DNA from: Campylorhamphus procurvoides
Taxonomy: Eukaryota; Chordata; Aves; Passeriformes; Dendrocolaptidae
Assembly (NCBI GenBank): GCA_013396655.1
Contig: WBMV01000462.1
Location: forward strand, 2,388,309 to 2,452,308
DNA length: 64,000 nt
Reading direction: 5' to 3'
This document shows, piece by piece, positions 1 through 12,800 of this stretch. The stretch's first letter is position 1, and every line of letters begins with the position of its first letter. The translations under genes and the position numbers were made by a program. The notes under the pieces are model-generated. The model made no database searches. It was not told the DNA's origin and saw only the letters and a program-made list of their open reading frames with translations.

Positions 1-3000
1 GTCCCGGTCTCTTCATGAAATTTGCTTAACAAAAGCCTCAGCCAATGTTACAATGGTTCAATTCTTCTTTTGGAAGCTCACACAACTTACAGACCAGCTC
101 CACTCAACTGAAGAAATTAAAGGGTGCAGGGAAGGAAGGGGTTTTATAACTTTTAAATCACAAACCAAAAAAATTACCAGCCCAAAGGACAGACAGCAAG
201 CAGGATAGACAGCAAAGGAAACTAACCAGAGATTTTTGTTAGGTTTTAATTAAAAAGAGTCTCCAAAAATACTCTCCTCAATTTTGCTCACATTTCCATC
301 TCTATACATCCAGCACAACTTCAAAACAAACTGTGGATGTTGCAGACACTTGTTCATTTCATTGTAATGGGCTCGTGACCTTTTTAACATTTTAAAGCCT
401 TCTTGGGGAAGGGAGGAGGAAAAGTTGCCAAAGGGCAATTAACTCTTTCTAAATGAATTTTTGAAGATGCATTTAACAAAAGATAATCATGTCACATCCC
501 TGGGCAGACAACAGGGATTGTACTGTGCAGCCAAAAGCCAACCCACTTACTTTCAGTCAAGCATGGGAAAGGGGTAAGATGAAGTTTCAAAACCAAGACA
601 GTTTTTTTATGTCATGCTTTTGTCTGATGCAGACTTGTTTGCAGCTCTCGTTTTTACATATTGAGGTGAGATCTCAATCAAACAGACGTTTCATCTGCTT
701 AGCTGAAAATGGAGTACCCTTTCAGGCAACACAGTTTGAAGGAGTGGCAGAACTTCTTTACTGAGCGACCGTGGTACAGCCAGAGGTTGTTACTCGCACT
801 GCAAACCAGTTTCTCCTTCCAAAAGGGGATTAAAAATCGAAGCATTCTCAAACTGGAAGCAAGGGAGATTACAGATTCTAAACCACTGCCCCATTCAGCA
901 CCAAGTCTGTGGTTGCTGGGATTGTTTCCACAGCAGGTCCCTCCTAGACCACAGTGCAGGAGGATCAGGTTTGTCGCCTCTCCAGGAGGGAGGCTGCAAG
1001 CTCCTACCCCCCATACCAGGACCTGGTGCCCTTGTCCTCCAGCCTGCTCCACAGCAAAGGGCTCCCTCCCATCCAAGCTATGCCAAGCCAGGCTCCAGGG
1101 CACGCAAATGCAGTGACGCAGCCCCCGTAATGCTGCCTGGTGCCGGAAGGAGTGAATCCTCCCCACGGCGAGGTGACCCGCTCGGCACATGGTGGCTGTC
1201 TATAGAGCATTCATCCCAACCCATTCTTCCACCTGATGGGGGGCAGAAGAGATCCAGGAGAGGCCTCCCGGCTGGACGTGAAATTGTAAAGCAATTAATC
1301 AAACCTGCTCAAAGCAGGGCTGACAAGAGCCAGGCCAGCCACGGTATCTGTCAGGATCGCTGTATTTATCATGGAAATCCAGGGGGGCCCAGGGAGGGCT
1401 GTTTCCAAGCACTACCAAACAGAGACAGCGCTTGACATGTGTATGGTGCTCGTCTCCACCCTTCCTTGGGGCCTTCAGAGAAGAAAAGCTGCACCTACCC
1501 ACCCTCTAGAGGAAAAAGCCACGCACAGGATCCACAGGGAGCCCTATCAGCTCCTAAAGGCTCACGCTCCCAAGCTGAGAAGTGATGTCCATAAGAAAAG
1601 GGCCCTGGACATTATACCATGTATGCTGCAGAAACTGAGCTGAGAAACAACATTATCTCCCTCTTTTCCCTGCTCCAAGTGGTTCTGGGGAGTTGGAAGC
1701 ACAGCAGCAGTTATGTGGCCACATCACATACACCACACCTGGGGGCCCAAGGGCTTAGGTGCTGATCTGGAGACCAAGCTGATGGCCCAGAGGTCTAATC
1801 CAGATTTTACAGGGAAGCCCAACAGCCCTGTCCTGTATCCTAGCAAGAAAAAACACCCAAAAGCTGAAAACTGCTCAGAAACCATAAAGGGGGAGCAAAG
1901 GTTTTATAATTGGTCACTATTAAGAAAAACCCCACTAAGATCCCCTCTGCCCTGCACTGACCCACAGGCAGAGGGAGAGGAAATAACAAGAATTGGCTGT
2001 CTTGCATCAGTGTATGGAGAGTGTAGCACATCCATGCTGGTCCAGTCCTCAAAAGGCAACGCTACAGCCATCACTCACTTGACAAAAGTGAAGGCTGCAA
2101 CAGCCTAAGAGCATAGGCTCTGTGAGAACACCGATTACAAGGTGGTATTACAATGCTACAAGCACTCAAATCACCATACAACTAGTAATTAGTCACTCCA
2201 GAAAGCTTCTGATCTGGCCGGGTAAGAATCCCTATTTTGCTGTTGTAGAAACAAAGGTAAAAAGCCACCCTTCACCCCCCAGTGAGGCTGTACCAGGCCC
2301 TGCACTTGAATGGTAGGACGTTCTCTCCACTACCTGCATTTATCTTTTCAGCACACAGTGCTCTCTGTAGTCACAAATGCTCCACTTCAGTGCACTGCTG
2401 AACAACAAGTGACCTTTTCTGATCCTTTATTAAGGATGACTAATGGATACAGCAATAAAGTTTCATTATAATTTGCTTTTTCCATACATATAAGTCTCAC
2501 TCATGGGCTTCAAATTTGCTTTGCTTGATCTTTTGCCCAACTGGCCTGTTCAGTGAGGACAAGCACAATCACACTGCAATTTCTGCATAATGGGGAAAGC
2601 AGGTGGGTTTTCATATTGAAAAAAGTGTTCAGGTTTGTGGCACAGAACGACATCTGAAAACAATTCCATGTACACAGCTGACCTGCCCATGTCATCCAAC
2701 TAGTCAGGAGCTCAGTGTGCTGTGGGGCCAGACACATGGCAGGGAATAGCAGGGATGTGCAGCAGGGGAAAGAGGCCACACCACACCTCATCACAAGCTC
2801 AGTCCTACCCAGAAAACTCAAAGCCACTGAAACATGGCACAATGCCCCCAGATTTCTGCCTCCTTTCCCAGTGTAGCTTGTCTATTCCTATTCTATTCTT
2901 TGCTAAGGCTAAAAGCCAACTGTGATGACTTAAGTACTAGTTAAGGTATATGTCATTCTTTCTGAAATAAGGAGAAAAATTAAACTGACCTCCTTTGATA

Positions 3001-3805
3001 GGTCAGTGCATTAGCTCAAGACACACCACAACAGTTCAGAGCAACAGAGCTCTTCTGCTCCTGGCTCTACTCTAAGTACTGCCCCATGTGCAGCTTGTGC
3101 TCTGTGACAAACCAAGACTGCTGCTGATGCTCAGTTTCATAACCACCATGGGGTTGCCCTGGTTCTTGAGAGGAAGGTCTGATGACTCCTCCTCCATCTC
3201 CTTAGCATGGAGAGATCCAATGGCTAAGACAGGCGGGAGGTCTCCACAGCAGTGAACACACTCATCTGAGTGGCACAAGGTACACCAGGTCAGGTGCCAG
3301 CCCAGATGCAGGCAAGATAAATCCTGCTACTTCACTTTATTCATCAGACACTTCAGGTATGTGGCTGGAAGCAGCTACTGTTATTACCACAATCAGAGAC
3401 CTTCCATTTTATCACACAGCACTCAGAAATCCAGCACGATGAAATGACTGCTCTGCTTGTCCCTGATAAACTGTCCTTTAAACGAATTCTTTATAAAAAG
3501 AATCCACAAATGAACCTGCCTTTTCTCAGTCAGCTGCTTGTTATAACAAGCTTATTTGACAGCTCTGCATGAAGAGCCTCTCTTACAGCTTGTGAACAAG
3601 GGCCTGGAGAGTACAATTATGAGTGAGAGCACCACAAAGAAAACAACCACAAGCAGTTAGAGCTTATTCCTATGCTGCATTCACCGGCCACTAAATACCT
3701 ACAATTACAGCAAACTCCAAAGCTTCACTGTCAGGCAGCAAGAATATAACCATCTTGAGGGAGAGAAGGATTGCAAGCTCTGGTATTTGGAGTCACCAAA
3801 CCCAC
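1..3805 (-). other. FUBP3: FUBP3 intron 12 (partial)
   Basis: AT-rich intronic sequence. I searched the minus strand by eye for the expected remaining FUBP3 coding blocks (rest of KH4, and the PNYSKAWEDYY and TMAWAEYY repeats) and found none. A 62-codon minus-strand frame at 250-438 is open but resembles no protein I know. No repeat family is recognised. Confidence 0.75.
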
Positions 3806-6800
3806 CTTTGCCTATAACAAGGCCACACTTGTCAGCTGGCACCGTGTAGGTTATTTCCTGCATGCCCCCAGGCGCTCCAACACTCCAGTCCCCACGGCCA
3901 CGACCTCTTCCTCGGGCAACAGGCAGGCTTCCAAAGCCATCTCGTTCCTTAGAAGGCAAAACATGGGTATCAGTGGGTTTTTTGCTGGCCCCAATGCATA
4001 TTACAAACAAAATAAAGCAAGGTAAGTCAAACTCCCTCATAATCAATGGCACTGAATTAAGATACAGACGTCAGCTTCACATTGAAGGTTCTGAAGCACT
4101 TTAAAGAAATGCCAAGCAACGTAGGTTACAGCTGCCCTCCTGACTCAGGAAGATATTTATATTTTTAAATGCATGCCTTTATATCTTCTGAAATAAACCT
4201 ATAAATAAGCATCAACTACTAAAGGACTTGGAGTCTGTGATGGGGGCTCTCTTTAGAGAAAACAATAGATCTTGGCACAGACACACACAGGAGTTGCTTC
4301 CAAACCCTTCCAAGTGTCATCCTTTAAAGAACTGCTGGAATTAGCTGAAATACACATTTTCCAAAACTTCCAAGGGAAGCTTTTAAGTTCAAAGACAATT
4401 AAAGGACGTATCTATTTTGGGTAACTGATTTCTCCAAAAGCCATGGGCTATCAGAGGCTACCATTACAGACCTTAAATTTTACATGAATTATTAAAAAAA
4501 TTAACGTAATCAAGTACTCAAACCAGATCTCAGGGCAAGAAGAGATATCAAGATGGACAAATTATGGACCTTGATGGATAAATTATGTTCGCGCACCCAA
4601 AATGGCCTAAAGTCTTAGTTTCTTAAAATACAAAAGGGAATCCAGAACCTCCCTCATGGGTCTGCCTCACTGTTTCACCCATCTTTGTACTTCTTGCTCT
4701 TGGGCAATGCAGTATGTTGCTGTGTCTTAGAGCACTGTGACTCAATCCCTGAACATTTATCACCTTCCTGTGCAGAGGGCTGGAGACTGAAGAGGAGGCA
4801 CGACTGAGCACTGGCAATGTTCTGCTGCCAGAGCAGAGCCTCCAGGCACTGTCTGATGCTACTGCTGGACTCCACTGGTCACCATTTCCAAGAGCTTAAG
4901 ACCAACTAACACAGGGGATAAACATGAAGTGATAATGAGGCTTCACAGGCCAGGGAGTAGAAGACCTTCCCATAGCTCAGTTAGCCCATATTATGTTAAA
5001 AACCACAACCAACCAGATGAAAGCTGTGTCCTGGGCAGCAACATGTGTAGCCTACTAAAACACTGCTGCTGTTCAGGGGATGGCATCCATCCACCCATCC
5101 ATGTGCAGGCAGCCTGCATTCCCACAGAAGCCCTTTCCAGAACCCACCTGTGCTGTGAGGATGAGCTCACTGATGATGTGTGCTGCGTGCTGACACCTGT
5201 CAGGAAGCCCCATGACCTGTGCGACTCTTTCAGAGCTAATCCCATCATCTGTGAAGAGAGGTGGCAAAGACTAAATTAAAAGGAGAAAATATCCACTCAC
5301 CAACAAAAGCTTCCTTCCAGCACCACCACTGCTGGCAGCATTTTCACACAACAGAACTATCCCAGGAGCTACAGCTTCCCTCCACCTTCAGCCCCTCTTC
5401 CCTGGACTGAAAGGAGACAACCCAGCCCACACTGCAGAGGGAACAGCACTCAAAAGAAAACACTTTCAAATGTCAAAAAGCCATGAAAGAGACTGATACA
5501 ATTTTAAGAGGACAAAAGGCAGCTTTGATAGGTGATCAGACAGCCAAGGACCCAGAGAAAGTTACTCAGAATTAATCAACTCCTGATCCCCAAAGGCTTT
5601 AATGTCCTGAAGGAGAATTCTTTAACAGGAAATAAAAGATTTTTGTAATTGTTGTTTATCTGTACAGTTACCACTCAAGACATGACTGTTGTGACATCTA
5701 ATGTTTGCAAATGAGCTGTATATAATCTTACTCTCTGAAAACCAGAAGTGCATGAGGAGGCAGCACATCATATTTAAAGGGGTTTCAGAAAGAGACACAA
5801 ATGCACCTGTAAATGAGGAAAGCCTAAGCTGCAGGAACCTCAGCTCAGATTCACTTTAGCAATCCCAAAGTGGAACATTGGTCAGAAAGTAACGGCTCTC
5901 CATCCTCACACAAACCTGGTTTAAATTGAATCCTAACTCCAGCATCATTCTGAATCTTTTTGATCATTTCTCCATTTCTTCCTATCACAATTCCAACAGC
6001 AAACCTGGGCACAGAGACCTGATGGGAAAGGCAAAGGAGTGTGAAAGCTCAGAGAACTAGACTGAATGACTGATTTTACAAGGAGATGCTCTTAACTTTG
6101 AGGACGGGCCATGTTAGGCAGCTCCAGGCTACAGAACCGCATCACTTGAGAGAAAACAAACGTGGCCACAAATTCCTTCCCCACTAAATGAACTCTGCAC
6201 TACAAGAATGCAGCTTAAAAAAAAGACAATTAGAAAGGTGCCATCCAGGAGTCCACGAGAACTCCTCCTCTTTGCAGCCAGACTCAATTCTTCTGGCAAC
6301 AGAACACAATGCATTTCCAAAATCAGCTTACAGGTTACATGTGCAGTTTGGTGGGTTCCCCCCACTACCCATCCCACAGGGAGGTTAGCAGAGTACTGGT
6401 GAAGGTAACATACCTCTATGCTGCCTCCTCCCATCCTAGCACTGAAATCATTGCGTACGCCTCGGAAGTCTGCCTGATCTTTCTCTCGGATGATCTCCAG
6501 TACCATTTCCCTCGCTTGCTACATGGGGAAAGAAGTTACAGTTAGCTTAAAATTGTTCTGCTTGCCATCTGGGTGTTGGGGCCTCAACAGTGGCTTCAGG
6601 CACAGGGATCTCCACCTCCTCAATGGGAAGAGCATTCTGATTTGGGATTTCTTTTGCCATAGTCAGTGGAGATCTGTTCTTGATGGCATCTTCCGTGTCT
6701 GACAAAACCTGCCAAGTGCATAAGGTGGCAGCTTCTTGTGTGCAATTGCTTCCTCCAGTCATTCAAAAAGGCCCTTCAGCTTTCAAAATATCTTCGATTT

Positions 6801-9800
6801 TTTTTTGGTTTGTTTTGTTTTTAAATTAAGGGCAGTGAAGGCCCTTTCCTACTGGATATCAGTATAGGTAAGGTAAAAGCTGAAGTAGCATAGCAGAGAT
6901 CATGCTCACTAAGAGTCAGAGAGCATGTACCAAGGAGGCAGGTGAGCAGCAGTGAGCTTATTGTCTCACTGAAAAGATAAGCCCAAGTCTGGAGCAATCC
7001 AGCAAGATGTTTTCTGAGACAAATGAATATTCTTCCTCCCTACTGGCAGCCCTCAAGACCATTCCCAAGACTACATGTAGCCCAGCTAGTAACAGTGTAC
7101 TTTGGAAATAAGCCAAGAGTAGTCGTCATTTTAAAAAAAAAGCCTACATGTCAAACCCAAGCCTTTGTTTCTATTACCAGTCAAGCTCTGACATCTTGGT
7201 TCTATTTCCAAGCTTGTGGGACAGCGGTGAATCTGACTCCTTTCATTTTTATGTATTTTCCATCCCCACAGTAGTTTTACAAAAAGGAACAACTCAGCAA
7301 CGTGAATTTCAGAGGTGTCAAGACAGAATGGACAGATTTCATAGGTATTTGAGGGAGTTAAGAAACACTGTTGCAGTATCCACAGAATCCCACCAAACCC
7401 AAGGATTCATCACGCTTCTTAAGTGCTTTCTAAGCATGCTCAACTTTAAATGCCTCAAAGATCTTCCAGCCTTTGCAGTCTCCACGTTTCCCTGGCATGA
7501 CTTATGGCATGGAAGGTGAGACAACAGCAAATCTTGCAAGGCAGAAGCCACCTGGAAAGCGGCAGCACTGAAAGTACCATTTGGTTAAAAGTTGCCAGAC
7601 TGCCATGAAACTCCTTCCTGCACAGCTATACCTCCACAGTAAGAATTTTAGGGGAAAAAAAATTAAATCTAAAGGCCCACTTGCAATAAGATCTTTGAAA
7701 AATATAACCCAAACAGACTATCCCTGAGCAACATCAACTGTTGCAGCAGTTTATGATTAGGGAGATCCTGGGAAACAGAACTTTTATTGGAGACAGGAAT
7801 GCTAAGCTAGATTTAAGTACTTAGCAAGGTATGAAAGGCACTTGCTGAGAAATGGAACGTGCCAGGGCTAAACTTTAATGCTTTAATTCAAGCGCTCCCA
7901 TCACGCTGCAATCCTCCAGTCTCTGCCTGATGGTGGGTTTGCTCTTTGAACCGCAGGTATGGCCACATCTGTAGAACCCTGACACAAGGAGACTGAGGTA
8001 CTAATATTAAGCAAACCCCTTGGTTTCAGGAGTTGTTGTGGGATAGTTTTTTAATGACCTGCGTCAATTGGCTGTCTGAGGGTTTTGTGGAAGGTCCACT
8101 GTCTCAAACCTGTGATTCAGTCACTCACTGAGAATCCATTTGCTCAAGTGAGAGCTGTGATTTTTTGCCACATGGACTGGAAAGCATTTCAAAGCTACTT
8201 TCTCCAAACCCTCCTAACCTCTACTCCTCTCCATGTGTAATATTTATGTGGAGTGACAGCTCCCTGGTTACGCTCTAAACAAGCTAGTCTGGTGTTTTAA
8301 CTTCTACTCAGCCTTACAGAACAAACAAAACCAGCATGGATTATTACATTTACACTTGGATTTGACTCCATTAGATGCTCACAAAGTTTAAATTTCTCCT
8401 CAGTTCTCTGGGACAGCTGTTTCCTTTTGTTACATACCTGTACTTTAAATGCATCTCCAGTAATACGGAGAGGTTTATCTGCTCCAGTAGGCAACGGACC
8501 GTCCTGGATCATAATCATTTTCACCCCTGTTCGCTCCTGAAGAAAAAGCACAGAGCACTTTGCTAAGCAGAGTCCCTAAAACAAGGGACTACACTTTGGT
8601 CACTAAACATCAGGGAGGTGAAATCAGCACCTTTACAGAATGCTACGTTAGCTATTCACGAGGAGTTACAGCACAAATTCAGTAATGGTCCTAGAGTGTA
8701 AAGGACTGTCAGAAAGGGTGCTACTCCTGAAGTTCTTAAATAGCTGAATCCTTGCAAGGAGAACCCCCTTTACCTTGACAACTGATTTTCCAGCCCTTTC
8801 CAAAACCTGTAGCTGTCTGCATGTAACAGTTATTAAGTGACCAGCCTCGAAACTGTATGACAGGTCTAATCAAGGCACTTAAACCCCCTACATTTTTGAC
8901 ATAGATGCCTTTCTAAAACCCTCTATTCTTTAAAAACTTGTACCAGATGGAGGAATAAAGAAGGTCTAGGAACACAGTTTATATGTAACACAACACTTTC
9001 AATTAGAAAGGGGTGGGATGAGGGGGGAAAAAAAAAGATGACACACACCAGCTATATCACAGATCAGCAACAAAAGAGAAGCACAGCACTCTACAACAGT
9101 GTGGCTGGCATTAAAAATACTGCAGAGCAGACACAGCCCTTCCTTGGCTACAGGGATCCCCTCCTGAACAGCACGCACCAAGTGTTATCTACAGCACACG
9201 CCTTTCTGTCACAGTTCTGCCAAAACTCCACTACATGCGTAGCTGGGGCCACACCGGTTTTGTTTGTAACACAAGATGGGATTTGAGTCCAGCTCTCCGA
9301 AGGCAGAAGAGTAGTCCCTGCTGGAGAAGGTTAGAGCATTTAAGGCTCTCCATTCCAGCCTGCTCCTGGAGATCTAGAGAAGCTGCAGTGGGGAAGAGAG
9401 CCCTGAAGGAAATGCATCTTGCGCACCTGCAACTGTTTTATTGTTTCACCTCCTTTGCCGATGACTAGACCCACTTTGGATGCCGGGATCAAAATCTCCT
9501 GAATGGTACTGTTGCCATCAACATCGTTGTGAAAACCAGGTCCGTTCCGACAGCGATCTACAATCTGCCCCAGTAGCCGTTTTGCTTGTCTTTGGAAAAG
9601 AATCGAGGGAAACAACCATTAGACAACATTGTTCCATGTGACCAAGAGCCCAGGAACCATCGGAATGGAAAGTGATCAGGGAGAGGAGAAGAAGTGAAAA
9701 GATGGAGGAAACCATAGTCAGCACAATGTTTGCCTTTTTTTTTTTAAACTCTTTGATGTCTACGTTCCCCTCTCATGATTACTTCATAAGCAGTTTGATT

Positions 9801-12800
9801 TTGGAAAGGGGAAGAGAGAAGGAAGAGCAGCAGCATGCTCTGACCTCTTAGGAAGTTAAGGACAATAGTTGAACTACAGCATTTGGGGTGCTTACTTTCA
9901 ATGAAGATGCTTTAGGTTCTAAACTAACACAGTATTTGGTAAAACTCAAGCTCTGTTCTCCTTCTCCGTCAAGACAAAAAGCACACACTGCTCTGATACT
10001 AACACAGCCCATGGTTTAACCATTCCTGATCAGTCACAGGCAACTGCCTTGCTCTTCTCTGCCTGCTCTTACCAGCAGCACCAGAACACTGTCCTAACAC
10101 AGCCTCTGCTCCAAGCAGTAGGTGCTGAAGCTACACCACGAAGGGAGGCAAGGATACTGCAGCAGCCACCAGTGAAAGACTGGGTTCTTCTACTCCTGGT
10201 GAGAAGAGACACACAAAGAAGCATTTGGGAGATTAAAGGTCCCTCCTCTAAAATATTTAGCATGTCAGAGGTAACTGGCAGGGTTTTCCTTCATCTTGAA
10301 GACTCCTATACCAACACATCCCATTCCTGCCCTTGTCCCACAGTCCTTCTGGAAGTCAAAGAAATGCACAGGTTCCCTGTTCTTTCTAACGCAGCATCTT
10401 CCCCTCTCTCCACTTCACACCAAGCTGTACCAGGCACCTTGAGAATGACTGTCTTCCCTCTGGATATTTGAGGAACCAGCACAAGGTCACCCCTTCAAGC
10501 AGACATTCACCCAAGACGGCTCAGGGGGTGGTGCTCTGAGGCTGCTTGCTCTTGACTATCTCACAAAACACTGGAAAAGGTGGAATTTCTGGAAGCTCAT
10601 TTCAAATATTCTAGATAAATAAACCTTTTTAAGACTTTTCTATCTTCCTACTTTGCAAAAAGTTCTTTTAATCACAATATAGAGATCACAACACTTAATA
10701 CACAACATGATTCAGATGAGAAGGGGTCACTTGGAAAGCAATCCTATTAGTTTGCTATGGGATATAACTAATGAAAACATTCCTCACAAAACCCTTCTCA
10801 AAGAAGTCTGACATCTAATTGGTTTCCTGAAAAAAATACTTCAAACAATCACCTGGACAAGAATTTTAGCACAAAAGTAAATTAAATTTCACCCAATTCC
10901 ATGTCCATGTTCTGCTTCATGAATTGAGTATTCTCACTTAAATTTATTTATATTTTATTTCAAGGGCATGACATTTAACCGCTTATTTCAGAACCACCAA
11001 GTCTTAACTATAACTCTCCCCATTTTCCCCCAACTGCATCAGGCATCCCAGCTTTTGAATATTTTGCTCCTGTTCTGAAATATCCTTTGCTAAAGGGGTA
11101 AAAGCACTTCAATACCAGAAAGAAGACACTGCCTGCCCTATAATGTGAGTCTGCCAATTATATTTATTCTGGCTCACTGCTTGCAGTATTATGGTAGAAC
11201 AAGGAGATTTAAGTACCCTTAGATCTCTTAGGAATGGAAGAATGATGAGTGTCTCCTCTTTAGAGTGACAGTCTTTGCACCCATGTATTTTCACTATCAA
11301 ATGCAACTCAAAGATTTCCAGATGGATTTTAAAAAACCCACCTACCCAAAGGCTGGGGAGAGAAAGAGCAGCTCCATATGTTAAGTGTGTTCCTGTAAGC
11401 CTGAGGATCCTGGATCCAGTTCCAGCAGGAGGTCCTCAACTGGTTTGTGAGAGTCTCAAACTCAGCTCCTGGGAAGGGGGAGGGAGGAAACACTGTCCCT
11501 AAAGTTTCTATAGGTCTAAAGATCAGAAATCCCTGCGGGCTGGCCACGTGTCTCTACCATGCAAGGAGCAGAATCAAGACTTGGGTTCAGTCCTTTGCTT
11601 CTTGTTGGCAGCGATGCAGAGACAAGCACCCAGTGGGCCTCATGCTGCTCTGCAACAACACCAACACCTCCAGGGTATCCTGGAGTGGCACCAACAGGCT
11701 TTACAGGCCTCATGCAGCCCTTCTTCAGCTGGAAGGATGGTCATCTCAATAGGAGTAGGGAAGCAAAGGGGAGAAGAGAAGTGCCCTTCAATAGCTTAGC
11801 TCATTATCCTGGAAAGCTGCAGTTAGAAAACTGCATCCTAGGTGCCCTAAGAGCAACCTCACCCTGCGGAGGGGAATTCCAAGGAAATTTCTGCAGAGGG
11901 TTCAAACTGCAAGTGGAAAAAAAGCCTTTGAGGTGCACAGTTCAAAGCATCAGACCAAGAGGTTCTATGCTCCAGAGACCCTCAAGTTTCTCTAGGCCAA
12001 CATTTGCTGGTGTGGCTGCTAACCACATAGCACCACTGACAGAGCGCAGCATTAGGGAGAAGAGAAAGAAGGAAAAAGGAGAGAAATGAAATCAGCACTC
12101 ACTCAATGCTCTCTGGTGTCCCAGTAAGTACACAGGGCCTCTCAGGCATCCCACCACTGTCTGCAAAGGAAACAAGAAGGAAACTTGTAACATATGGAAT
12201 TAAAAAGCTGGCAGCTGTTTCAGTAACTATCAAGCACCAATGGAAGCACCACCCCCTTGCACACAGAGCATGCTGAAGAATTCAAAGACATCCAGGATCA
12301 ACATATTTTAAATGATTTACTGGATGTCTGCATTCTTTTAAAGCCTTCCCCACCAATGAGAGTAGGGTAAGAACTTAGATGATATTCATCAACAGTTCCC
12401 TGGACAGCACTGCAGCACAGTCTTCCCCAGAGCAAACCAGCACAGAACAATGATCCAATTTGGATGGATGGTCCCACTTTTGTGATGCAAGGCGAGCTGT
12501 TTGGAGAGCTGCTGCCACCCTTCTGAAACATCTGCCAGGAGCTGGAGCTGACCACAGTAGTCAGAGGCAAACCACAGAGCTGAGCAAAGTGGTACCACCA
12601 GGAGAAAACTCAAGAGCTTCAGGTCTGAGTACAACAGGGATTGTCCATTTGCACCATACCAATTGGTTGGTTAAAACCAGTTCCTTCACTGTTCAATTCC
12701 CCAAACCACCTGATAAACCTGTTTTCTACACTGGTAAAGATCTGGCTGGGAGGTGGGTCCCACAACAGCTCTCCTATGCCTGTCAGCCCAGTCTGTATCC

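Larger units (their letters stand above)
3948..9426 (-). other. FUBP3: FUBP3 introns 7-11
   Basis: Intron 11 (3948-5147, 1200 bp), intron 10 (5249-5915, 667 bp), intron 9 (6019-6413, 395 bp), intron 8 (6519-8437, 1919 bp) and intron 7 (8537-9426, 890 bp). They are AT-rich, with ordinary polypyrimidine tracts before each acceptor. A short CATC-type repeat lies at 5085-5103, just left of exon 11 in the intron 11 sequence. No RNA gene or mobile element is recognised. Confidence 0.8.

Noticed and set aside
250..438. 62-codon minus-strand frame ending ESIFGDSF, looked like a possible exon or small protein
   Set aside because: It matches neither the expected FUBP3 C-terminus nor any family I recognise, lies in AT-rich intron, and has no clear splice acceptor in frame.
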